Of a stretch of 64,000 nt of DNA, positions 1-10,807 are shown piece after piece. This DNA comes from Sipunculus nudus (Eukaryota > Annelida > Sipuncula > Golfingiida > Sipunculidae). Below the pieces are notes generated by a model that was not told the DNA's origin, did no database searches, and saw nothing but the letters and a program-made list of their open reading frames with translations. How positions within the stretch are numbered: the first letter of the stretch is position 1; each line of letters begins with the position of its first letter. The position numbers were made by a program, and so were the translations under genes. The stretch is taken from NCBI GenBank assembly GCA_026874595.1, contig CM049309.1, positions 96,866,723-96,930,722 of the forward strand, in the 5' to 3' direction.

Positions 1-399
1 TATTGTGTTGTGTGGATCCGTAAACGTTGATGACCGCGGGGGTCCTACAGGTTGCCGGTTGTGAGAACACCAAAGAACACAGGGGGACAATCGAACTGAG
101 AGCGTTGAAGCGGACAAAGAAAGGACTCTTTACATTATCTGGAACCGGTTTCTTTTGTGAACTGTACGACGTCACCTCGCTTACAGCTATAAAAGTATCA
201 CAAGCCCAATCCCGTATGGGCTGCAATTATTAGGTGAACTGTCGTAGTGCTCGCCAGGCCTGGTTTTGGACATTTGACCTTAACTTTGTTTGAGAATGGA
301 CTTTTTACCGTGAACGGCTCCTCGCAGCCCCAGGGGCCGTAGCTGCACTCATAGGGTTATATTTATAAGGTCTTTGTCACTTGAAAATTGTCTGTCAAA
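1..399 (+). other. Leader and possible 5' LTR of Gmr1-like retrotransposon
   Basis: This stretch precedes the gag start. It holds a TATA-like box near 188-195 and no convincing coding frame. By position it should contain all or part of the 5' LTR plus the primer-binding site and leader. No LTR boundary can be fixed because the 3' LTR is not in the window for comparison. The only open frame (27-233) has no recognisable domain. Confidence 0.35.
188..195 (+). promoter_or_regulatory. TATA-like box in presumed LTR
   Basis: TATAAAAG lies about 205 bases before the gag start codon at 400, a plausible place for an LTR promoter. This is a motif match only; in AT-rich DNA such matches arise by chance. 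Confidence 0.25.
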
Positions 400-1429
400 A
401 TGGATATTGACAAATTTAAAGAGAATCCTACCACTAAGGTCTTAGACCAAATAAAAAGGTTAATTTATTAGAAACTTGTGGAAAACTTGGAGATAGAAGG
501 TTAACAGTCTATGAGATAAGCAGAATTGAAAAGAAATATTGTGGATTTTTTTGTGGATTATGATATACTTGACCCTTCTGTTCTGGATTTATATCCATTT
601 GAAAACCTTAAAGGTGCTGACTATAAACAATTAGAAGATCAGCTGAAATTGAAAGAGCTAGAATTAAGAGAAACTAGAGAGATGATAGAATAGGAATTAC
701 AAGAATTAGAATTGAAATTAAAATTAGCAAACTGGGGAGGAAAAAGAAAAATCTGCCAGTGGTCGAGTTTTTGAACCTAACAGGTACATAAAATTGGTCC
801 ATGTATTCAATGAAAAAGAGGTAGATAAATTCTTCCAACATTTTGAAAAAGTAGCCAAAAGTCTTGAAAGGCCAGTTGAGTTATGGTCTATTAGATGCAG
901 AGTGTACTAACGGGAAAAGCTCAAGAGGTATATTCGGCAATGACTAAAGAGGATTGTTCAAATGATGATATTCTGAAATCTGCTGTACTTCATGCATTTG
1001 AATTAGTACCGGAATCTTACAGACAGAAGTTTCGAAATTTGAGAAAACACTGGAGTCAGACACATGTTGAATTTGCTCATGATAAAGAGTAGCTTTTTGA
1101 GAAATGGTGTAACTCAACAGAAGTGAATTCAAATTATGAAAAACTTAAGTGATATTAGTTGAAGAATTAAAGAAATGTATTAGAGACATATTTAGATGAG
1201 AAGGAAGTGACATCGTTACAACAGGCGGCAAAATTTGCTGATGAGTTTACTTTAACACATTAACACACATGTGATAGACCTAGAGAGATGGGTTTTGTTA
1301 AACCAAGAAATGTGAATTGCAGTGACAAAAAGGGGAGTCCACCCCGAACCAGAAAAGAGTATGGTTCTGAGAATAAAAGGATAGAAAAGCCTCAAAATAG
1401 GCAGGGACCCATCTGCTATTATTGTAAAA
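400..1429 (+). pseudogene. gag: gag of Gmr1-like Ty3/gypsy retrotransposon (5' half, broken)
   Basis: Gag forms the particle that packages retrotransposon RNA. The frame starts with MDIDKFKEN at 400 and is interrupted by several stops and shifts. A SCAN-like capsid segment is clear at about 800-1100: a stretch ending in ELW, then LTGKAQEVYSAM, FELVPESYRQKFRNLRK and VEFAHDKE, a set familiar from fish and mollusc gag proteins with this domain. The frame then reaches the first half of a zinc knuckle, CYYCK, at about 1414-1428. It stops there because element A1 is inserted. The second half of the knuckle, PGHIMSKCF, resumes at about 18393. Across the insertion the spacing is CX2CX4HX4C, so both halves belong to one element. 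It cannot make a functional protein. Confidence 0.8.
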
Positions 1430-2550
1430 CAAGGGACCTATGGGTCACAGCGCACAGCTGTTATATATGATAAAAAAATATGATTTAGAAATGAGGCACA
1501 TGCTGGGTTTGTGTGGTAATAAATATAAGCTGTATTATGAGTTGTTGTTGTTTAGCTTATGTATGATTTTGATAGTACCTTTGGGGACTGATTGGTACCT
1601 GAGGATTGATTTCATTTATTTTTTTTAACAAATGGAGTACTATTGTCACACAGATTTTGACTTGGCCATATAAGCAGAACATATAATATAAGAGTGTAAC
1701 TATTTATTAAACAAGGGACCCATGGGTCACGGCGCTCAGCTGATCATGATTGGACTATAAATGTATCACCATTGTGATACTATATTGAGTAGATAAAGCT
1801 TAGAATATCATGGTCATGTTGGCCTTTTATAAAGTAATATAATGTAATATGTGAGTAAATGATATATGAAATAACCTGACAGATGGATTAATATGGAGTA
1901 AAATATAGTGGTTTATTTTTTATTTATTTGGGAGGGGTCGAAAAAAGCAATTTATTTGAGCAAATATGAATGCAATGACAGTATGCTAAGCAGTGGTATA
2001 ATGATGATAAGGCTATTTGTTGAAGGATCTATAGTGTATGGAAAACTGTAAGAGTTCAATTTGACAGATACAAGGTTATGATTAACTATGCTGATGAGGG
2101 GATTTATGAATTTGTGACTGTATGACATAATATCTTGACAAGATCGGTCTTGACAAGGTGCATTATTTTTATGCCCCTCACGTCTACATATTACACAATA
2201 TTGGCATAATTTCTGGCATGTACATAGGTACCTATGGACTAATGGTCAACAGTACTGAACCAACTGGAAAGTTAAAATCTTAAAAATATGATGAAATGTA
2301 GATAATGTTTGAGTGGAAGAGGTAATCTGGGCCATGGTTGGTTTAGATGATTGAAGAAAATGTTGCAAATAATATTTGAGACCTGACCATGCCTTTCCAT
2401 TGGTTACCTTTTTGATAAGCTGTTGACAGTTCAACAGTTTACACATTTGTCTGATGAGATCCAATTTATTTGGTAAACCTTTTTTTATCAATTTTATGAT
2501 ATGTATACAGTTGCCATAACGTCCCCATTCCACAGGTGCAATGACTTGAT

Positions 2551-2566
2551 GGGGGGGGGGGGGGGG
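2551..2566 (+). repeat. Poly-G tract (16 G) in A2
   Basis: An uninterrupted G run inside AT-rich A-family sequence. Similar runs lie at 5379-5399, 21999-22012, 25205-25225, 26741-26757, 45458-45469, 49040-49054, 54193-54213, 55423-55433 and 62635-62646, most of them at homologous positions of A copies. Confidence 0.9.
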
Positions 2567-3078
2567 TGTTGTGTTATGATCAGAGTTACAATGCCTCTGT
2601 CTCTCTGTAGATATTTTCTTTAATTATTAAATTTTATGCTATAGCCATAGAACTATTGTTCACAGTGCCAAGGAGCAAAGCCTCAGTGGGATGAAGAAGG
2701 GGATGGTGAGAGTTACAACACCCTTGCATATACATACAAGATATAAAATTTAATTCAACAGTGCTTATAAAAAAAGTTTTTTCATGAACATTAAATATTT
2801 AAAACAGACAGAAAGATGGAGAAACAAAGCAAATAATTTTTTCCCCCATTCTACTGAGCCAAGAAAAAATTAACAATATTTGCATTTATTCCTTTTTTTC
2901 ATTACATAATTTTAATCCAAGTTTCCGAATGTTACTATAAATTTACAGTATAACATACATGTGATTGTGAATATTTAAGTTGATTCACATTTCTAAATTG
3001 CATCAACATTTATAGCTAATGTATCTAGTTTATAGTACCTGTCAACAGAATGGGATGGAGGGAGGAAGGGAGGCAATT

Positions 3079-3080
<2 letters not shown>

Positions 3081-3125
<45 letters not shown>

Positions 3126-3154
3126 GAAAGATGGAGAAAGAAAGAGAAAAAGCA

Positions 3155-3195
<41 letters not shown>

Positions 3196-3224
3196 CCTAG
3201 ACTGCCAGAGAGAGAGAAAGAGAG
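3081..3224 (+). repeat. (GA)n microsatellite with interruptions
   Basis: About 145 bases of GA repeats broken by GAAA and short unique pieces. The Arg/Glu-rich and Leu/Ser-rich open frames across it on the two strands come from the repeat and are not genes. Confidence 0.95.
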
Positions 3225-4379
3225 GCTCTCTGGTAATTACTGCCTGACCCAGCCTGACCCAGACACTCACAGTGGCAGTAGGTCAGACCTGAAGGTGTTA
3301 TGTAACTGCCCAGTACACTGCATTTATACTGATCTGATGTAAACAATGAAGACATGATACCTGGAAACTTGAATAAAATCTGCAGTTTTTGATCAATTGG
3401 TTTCAAATTTCAGATTTTAACAGATGAAATGTTAATGTGTACATGCTATGAAAATTAAATCCACAGCACTAACAGGAAAAATTTGAATATTTATATTTTT
3501 TTTAAATGGTATCAGGAAAAAAGAAAAGTATTCTCAGCTATAAAACTAATACATGTGTTAAAATTAATCCAAGGATCAAAGCACCAAATATATCATACCA
3601 GGAGCAAACTGGAGTTGGGAATGTTTAATTTTATGAACTGAAATAAAGGACCAGCAATATAAATTTTGATTATTTAGCCAGTATCATGTAACAACTGATA
3701 CAACCATGAGTTATAAGTCAAACAAATTAAAATCTTTAATGAGCACTTATCTGAGTAATATTTTAAATTTTTTACATATTTATTTATTATTTTAATTTTG
3801 TAATAAATATAAACCAACAAGTTAAACACCTGAAAAAGACCTGAAAATTTAGAGTAATTTAATATAATCAACTGCATCCTTGTCTATCATTATCTTGCTT
3901 CATATAACCCTTAATAGTAAACAACAATTTATTTTAATTATTTATTTTTCATTTTTATGGTTGAAATGAAAAATACCCAATGGTGACTGCATGGTGTCAT
4001 TTGAAATACAATTTTGGCCATCCATGGAAGATCCATAAATGATCAGTAATTGCAAGGTACTCCCCTGTAACTCATTAACAATAAATTCCTTTTCCATTTA
4101 TTTTTTTTAAGTTCTTATCATAAACCAAGAATTAAAAAAAAGTTTATTGTTATGTTTATGGCCTAAACAAATATTAGTGGAGGGGGTTTGACAGTTATAT
4201 CCAGTTGAAGCCACCCAAGAGCTGGCTGGCTGCAGAGTGCCTCGCTCCAAGCATGCATAATTGGCCTGAAAGGTCAATGTGGGGACATAAAAGAGGGGCT
4301 TCAGTACAGCCAAGGTGTGATATGGTCTCATAAAAACTTTCATAAAAGCTAGTTTTTGACAATTCCTTTTATAACTAAA

Positions 4380-5482
4380 CAAGGGACCTATGGGTCACTG
4401 TGCTCAGCTGAAATTAACCTTGAAGGTAAAAATCTAAAATAATATCAAATGGAGATAAAGTGTAAGAGGAAGAGGTAATAAAGGCCATGGTTGGTTTATA
4501 TGATTGGTTTGTATTGATGAGCAAGAAATTGTTGCAAATAATATTTTGTGACCTGACCATGTGTTTCCTAATGTTGAAACTGAAGCATGTGAGCAGTTTG
4601 TGAACAAATGATCTGTACAGTTACCATGACCATTAGTTGGCTTTTCGATTAACTGTTGACATTTCAGTAGTTTACACATTTGTTCAATCGAATCTTTTTT
4701 TTTTGTATAATATATATCATTAAATATGTTTTTTTTTTATGAAATGTATACAGTTGAAATATAACTAATTAACAACATAAAACATGGCAAACAAAGCCTG
4801 ATCTCAAATTCTGCTGATGCAGGAAAATAATGAACAAATGTTTGTAATAAATCCTCATTTTTTTATCACATCAATTTTTTTTTTAATTTAAGTTTATATT
4901 TCTATACATTTTCAATATAACATATATATCTGAATATAAAAGTTGATTCATAATTCTCAATTGCATCATCATAAATCTCAATCTTGTCAGATAACACCAC
5001 ATCATGCATACAAATGTTTATTTATTTTTTACCACAAAAATATATCTTTTAAATCTGCAAAACAATAAATATCTAAAAAAAATACTTGAATTTAGATTTT
5101 ATAATTTTGAATTGTGTCTTTATTTATCCATAATGTGCTTCATATTTTATCATAATTTAAGCATACTGATGGGTTCCATTATGATTGGTAAAATCATTTA
5201 AAAGAAAAATGATTTCTTTAAAAATGCTTCATTACACAACATTGCATCTTCTGGATTACACCTTGAATTACTTTTTCAAGGAAAGTTTTTGCATATCAGA
5301 GTGGAAGCAGCATTACAATTAAGGAGATACACTGAAAACAATAACAATACTGCATAACACTTGGTGGGTTGTGTTTGCGGGGGGGGGGGGGGGGGGGGGT
5401 CATTGGGGTGGTGATATGAGAATAACTGTACACCTGTCACAGCAGGGGATCTCCCCCAGTGACTTATAGTCAGCTGAGCTAA
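4380..5482 (-). mobile_element. Family A element A3, internally deleted
   Basis: The left end CAAGGGACCTATGGGTCACT at 4380 and the right end AGTCAGCTGAGCTAA near 5482 are both present. The interior is like A5 and A7 but jumps from the CCCCCAGTGAC segment straight into the terminal hairpin, losing about 0.8 kb and one hairpin arm. The flanks ATAACTAAA and AAGCTAAAATCC match the uninterrupted A1 sequence CTTAACTAAAAAGCTGAAAT (about 12737), which confirms it as an insertion into A2. Confidence 0.75.
5379..5399 (+). repeat. Poly-G tract (21 G) in A3
   Basis: A G homopolymer following TGTTTGC in A3, at the same place as the tracts in A5 (26741-26757) and A7 (49040-49054). Confidence 0.9.
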
Positions 5483-5741
5483 AAAGCTAAAATCCTTACG
5501 TGTGCAAGATATGAAAATTAAATCAACAGTGCTTACAGGGAAAAAACATGCCATGGCCAAAGTTGGGCAAAATTTAAGGTACTGATTTTATATTTATGCT
5601 AATAACTTATAAAATTTGAAAAATTCAGAACTAATTTAGGGAATACAATTGAATCTTGATTAAATAATGTTATATCCCTGGCAAAAAATGTCTACCTTCA
5701 GCAATTTTCATGTTGAGAGAGTAAATATATTTCTTGATTTT

Positions 5742-6925
5742 TAGCTCAGTTGACTGAGAGTCATCTGAGCTATAGGGATCACCTTTTGTCCGTCGTCCGT
5801 CCGGCCATCCAGGCGTCTGTCTGTTAACAGGGCACAAATCGTAACCGCTAGACCTGGAATCTTCTTACTTGACATCCTGGGAGGTCTATGGAAATTCTCC
5901 TTGTAAACTTGAAATTAGGTCACTGTGACCTATATTCTTCAAGCTATGGGGTTCTGAAGTACCCCCCAGAATAATGCAAAATTTAATACAAAAGCTCAAG
6001 TATCTGAACACCTAATGCATTAATCACCATGATTCTTTGCATGGATATTGATCATGGAGTGTGTAATCAATTTCTGGAGATTGGTGGCGCCAGCTATATT
6101 TTTTTTATTTTTTACGATTTTTTTTCTCTACTTTTGTGATCTTTAAACATTTGGTCATCTGTAAACAGGGCACAAATCATAATGAATGGACCTAGAATCT
6201 TCTGTCCTTACCTCCAAGGAAGCCCATAAAAGGTCTACATGGAAACCCGAAATAAGGTCCCTGTTACCCATATTCTGTGAGCTATGGGGCTCTGAAGTAC
6301 CCCCCAGAATAAAGATTTGGTCATATATTAACAGGGCACAAATCATAATGACTGGACCTAGAATCTTCTTTCTTGACATGCAGGGAGGCCTTTGGAAAGT
6401 CTCTTTGGAAATCTGAAATTAGGTCTCTGTTACCCATATCCTTCATGCTATGGCTCCGAGAATAAAGATTTGGTTATCTGTTAACAGAGCACAAATTATA
6501 ATGACTTGACCTAGAATCTCCTTTCTTGATATGCTGGGAGGCCCCTGAAAAGTCTCCTAGTGCATCTGAAATTACATCTCTGTTACCCGTATCCTTCATC
6601 CTATGCGGCTTTGAAATACCCCCCAGAATAAACATTTGGTCATCTGTTAACAGGGCACAAATCATAATAACTGGACCTAGAATTTTATTTTTTGACATGC
6701 TGGGAGACCCCTGAAAAGTCATCTTGTAAACCTTGAAAATAGGTGTCTGTTACCCATATCCTTCATGCTACAGAGCTCCATAGTACCCTAACGAATATTG
6801 GATGATTTTATACAAAAGGTCAAGTTTGGAAAAAGTATTTTATTCAAATTTGACATTCAGATGATAAAATTACTTTTGACAATGTCTTCCTGGTCAGCTG
6901 AGCGTCATGACCCCTGGGTCACTTG
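5742..6925 (+). mobile_element. Family A element A4, inverted, about 1.18 kb, both ends present
   Basis: This A copy lies in the opposite orientation. It starts TAGCTCAGTTGACT with the hairpin partner AGTCATCTGAGCTATAG and then GTCCGTCGTCCGTCC. It ends TCAGCTGAGCGTCATGACCC and GGGTCACTTG. Flanks TTTCTTGATTTT and TTTACAAAGTGC match the uninterrupted TTTCTTGATTTTTTACAAAG at about 13002, placing the insertion within a run of T with no visible duplication. The core has tandem units of about 155 to 170 bases containing 'GGGCACAAATCATAATGACT' and 'GGACCTAGAATCTTC', the same core type as in A6. Confidence 0.8.
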
Positions 6926-7103
6926 TTTACAAAGTGCATTATGTTTGGGCCTAGAACTTAAAACAAAAACACAATACTGACATCATTTCCGGCATATGCA
7001 TAGCGAATGTATAGAAAAATATGTATATTCTATTTGATCAAAGTCAGATCAATGGTTTTGATATTAGGCAATCTTAAAGTGTAACAATGGGGTTTTAATG
7101 GAA

Positions 7104-10100
7104 CAAGGCCTACAGGCCTAATGCGAACCTGTGCATTGGGAAATACACCAGGTATAATGCTTCAATGCTGGACCATTACTTTTCAGGTATATGAACTATG
7201 CAAGAACTAAACATTTTGAATAAGAAACAATTACACAAACATCACTGCTGAAATTCTGGCATAGGTGCACACAACACTAAAACGATTGTAGCTGGCACCA
7301 CCAGTCTTGTATACAATGAAGCTATCAGAGATATATACATACGCCCAATTTCAGACTGATATATCAAACCCCTCCTGAGAAAAACGTGTGCAACACTCAT
7401 GGTAGGTGGCGACACCTGTCTTGTGAGCGAGAAAGCCATCAAAGACACATAGACAGGTCAAAATATTAGGCCAATACATCAAACTTACCTTGAGTCTGAT
7501 GCATGGGGCTGACCAGGCTTAGGTGAGAAAGGCTGTTGCCCCGAGTGAACTGTGACAAATTGCTTGCTCACTACTGCACTGAGTGAACTCATGACCTGCA
7601 CCTTGCTAGACTGAGTGATCTTTTGACCTGTACCTGGCTGCACTGAGTGAACTCTTGACCTGTTGCATAATCTGACACAGTTGGCAGTCTGCCAAAGCTA
7701 TAAATAGAATGCAGCTACTGCACTTAGTAAACTCCTGACCCTACCTGGCTGCACTGAGTGAACTCTTGACCTGTTGCCTCATCTGATACAGTTGGCAGTC
7801 TGCCAAAGCTATAAATAGATCCAGACTGACTTCTTGCCTGTTGCCAAATCTGAAATAGTAGCCTCACCATTGCATAAGCTCATGCAGGGGCCCTGCCCTG
7901 AGGGGCTTGACACCCATGAAGTGATCACATGGTGCCCATGAGGTGTTCACATGTCACCCATGAGGTGATCACATGCCATGTGCTTGGCTGCACTGATTGA
8001 ACTCTTGACCTATATCTGGCTGCACTGAATGAACTCTTGATCTGTTCCCAAATCTGAAACAGTTGGCAGTTTCTCATCCTATTTAAAGATACAGATTCAA
8101 TCTTGGCATGTTGGTATATCTGTTTACACATACTGAAAGACTTTGGTTAAAATTTCTTTTTTCAAGCCGACATATTCATAAACTTTTTATCAAAATATCT
8201 AGAAAAATAAAAGATGCAATACTTATATTGTTAAAGGTCCAATAGTTCTGCCAAAAATCATTCTAGTAAACTTGAACAAAGGCCACCTAAGAATAATTTT
8301 TGTGCAATGTTACAGAAGATATAATTGAAATAATAATTTTGTAGAAGAACACTATTGCAGTCCTCAGTTTGAAAAAGACATAACAATGGCCATAAGACCA
8401 ATTTAAGCTTTTCACAACTCAACCAAAAATCAACAAACTCAGTATATTCTGATATGATTGAAAGAACCATGTCCTAGGATAATTCTTTTGAAAAATTGAA
8501 CAATTCAACTTGACAATTTCATCATTAAGCTGAAAGAGGTTTTATGCCCATAAAAAAACAGGTCAATGTAGGTGGCACCACTAAATCTAAACTTCAAATA
8601 TGAGTCATGTGACCAACATTTGCACAATACCTGGTAATGCTACCTTCTGTCATTTCTGAGAGTACTATGTCAGTATGCTTACTTGGCCGAATGACTGTTC
8701 AAATTTGTGTAACTCCACTAAAATTCATTAAATGCAAACCATTTGAACAAACTTGAGAAGGCTTGCCTCTGGGATCATTTATGTAAAATATTTAACAATT
8801 TGGCTGGACCGTCTACAAGAAGACGACTTTTAAAATATTGTCAGCTTTTTCCTTATAAAATCTAAGTAAATGCAGATAGCAAAAAAATAAGCTGAATCCC
8901 ACAAAATTTGATATGTGACAGATTATTGTATAAAATCTGGGAATGGTAGCTCCTGCTATTCCTGAGAAATTATGGATTAATGTACAGATGACCAATGACC
9001 CCCGTACCAAAATAGGTCAATTCAGGTGGCGCCACAAATACCTGAATTTCATATATGACTCATGTGACCAACACTGGCAAAAAATTTGGTGATGATAGCT
9101 CTGGCTGTTTCTGAGACTGTCATTTTAGTATGCTTTTTTGGACAGATGACTAAGTTCAACTTCCTGAACAAAATTGAGGGAGATGGTATAAAAGATTATT
9201 TCTGTGAAATATTGAGCAATTAGGCTTGAGTGTTTCGGAGGAGAAGATTTTTAAACGTTTTTTTTGCTTTCTCTCTATAAAATTGAAGAAAATTTTCAGA
9301 TGGCTAATTTTTTGCATTAAATTTCATGATGCTAGCTCCAATCATTTTCAAAATAGTATGGGTAAACGTACAGAAGACAAAGGCCGCCACACCATCGCAT
9401 TTGTTCACAGGTTCACTAAAAATTAATACAGATGCATATTGAATGCAAAATTGTAATACAGATACATCTCACTGATGGCAAAATCTTGAATTAATTTGAC
9501 TATGGATACCAATTATTTATAATCCATGTACAACCGTCTTTATATACCCACAGAGAGCTGTATAGCTGTGGTTGTAAACATTGCCTGGCATGAGGAATAT
9601 CTAAAAATCATAAATACATTTTTTAAAAGCTTTTAAAAAACATTCTTGTCAATATTAACCATAGATAAGCTAAAATCTAAATGTCTAGAGGCATGATGTA
9701 ATAAATGCTGATAAACTGGTGCCAGTCTAGATGTATCTAGATGTATCTGTGTATCTGCTTCACACAGCTAACATATATGGTAAAATGACTCAATTGAACC
9801 TTTATAATTCAGCCAAAATTCATTCTTTGGAACCATAAAAGACAATTATTATAAGAATTATTCAGGGGATTATTCTTGTAAAATATTAAACAAATTGGCC
9901 TCAGTAGGGTCAGTCAAAAAAAATTTTACAGGTTTATAACTCATATGGGAAAATACAGCAAAATGGCTAAGTTAAGCTTCCCATAACTCAGCCAAAAGTC
10001 ACTGAACCAAAACCATTTGAACAAACTTGAATTATCAACATCAAAGGATAATTAATGTGTGAGATTTAAGAATTTGGCCCAGTGGTTTTTGAGGAGAAGA

Positions 10101-10807
10101 TCTTTGTAGCCACTGAGCTAAAATAGGCTGTTACAGCATATGACTAAATTCAGCTTCCCATAACTCAGCCAAAAATCACTGAACTTAGACCATTTGAACA
10201 AATTTCATAAAGCAGTACCCTAGGATCATTTCTGTGCGATATTAAACTATTTGGTCATATGGTTTCAGAGAAGAAGTTTTTTGTAGCCGTCAGTATGATA
10301 CGGGCACTGATGACCCCTGTACAAAAAAGGTTGATGCAGGTGGCGCCACCAATACCTCAAATTCAGATATGTCTCATGTGAACAACATTGGCCTAAAAAT
10401 TTGGTGATGATAGCTCCAACTGAGATTGTAATTTTAGTATGCTTTAATGGACAGATGACTAAGTTCAACTTCCTGTAACTCGGCCAAAAATCACCGAACT
10501 TAAACCATTCGAACAAACTTGAGAAAGATTATTCCAGGAATCATTTCTGTGAAATATTGGACAATTTGGCTGAACAGTTTCGGAGAAGAAGATTTTTAAA
10601 GCTTTTTTAGCTTTTTCCCTATAAAATCTAAGAAAATGCAGTTAGCCAAAAAGTAAGCAAAATCCGATATAGTTTTTTAGATGACTAATTTTTGGCATAA
10701 AATTTCGTGATGCTACCTCTTGCCGTTTTCAAGATAGTATGGGTTAATGTACAGACGACGGATGACGGACGCCGCCACACCATTGCATAAGCTCACAGGT
10801 TCGCTAA
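7104..10807 (-). mobile_element. Family E element E1
   Basis: It starts CAAGGCCTACAGGCCTAATG then CGAACCTGTGCA and ends ATAAGCTCACAGGTTCGCTAA. The arm GCGAACCTGTG recurs inverted at the far end. It lies inside A2; flanks TTTTAATGGAA and AAATGAAGTTTTT rejoin to match A1 at about 13185-13200. Inside are (i) a run of about 33-36 bp units with 'GAGTGAACTCTTGACCTG' at 7560-7770, (ii) TGATCA-containing short repeats at 7905-7980, (iii) longer core units with GGTGGCGCCACC or variants (about 8570, 9025, 10340), and (iv) a degenerate GACGACGGATGACGG tract before the end. A second E-like end at 9390-9425 suggests an internal tandem duplication. No gene was recognised. Confidence 0.75.

Noticed and set aside
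3025..3270. Leu/Ser-rich frame and Arg/Glu-rich frame on opposite strands
   Set aside because: Produced by the GA microsatellite.
5276..5560. Minus-strand frame with a Pro run (also at 26587-26922 and 48949-49179)
   Set aside because: The Pro run is the translated poly-G tract; the frames recur in A3, A5 and A7 and change with tract length.
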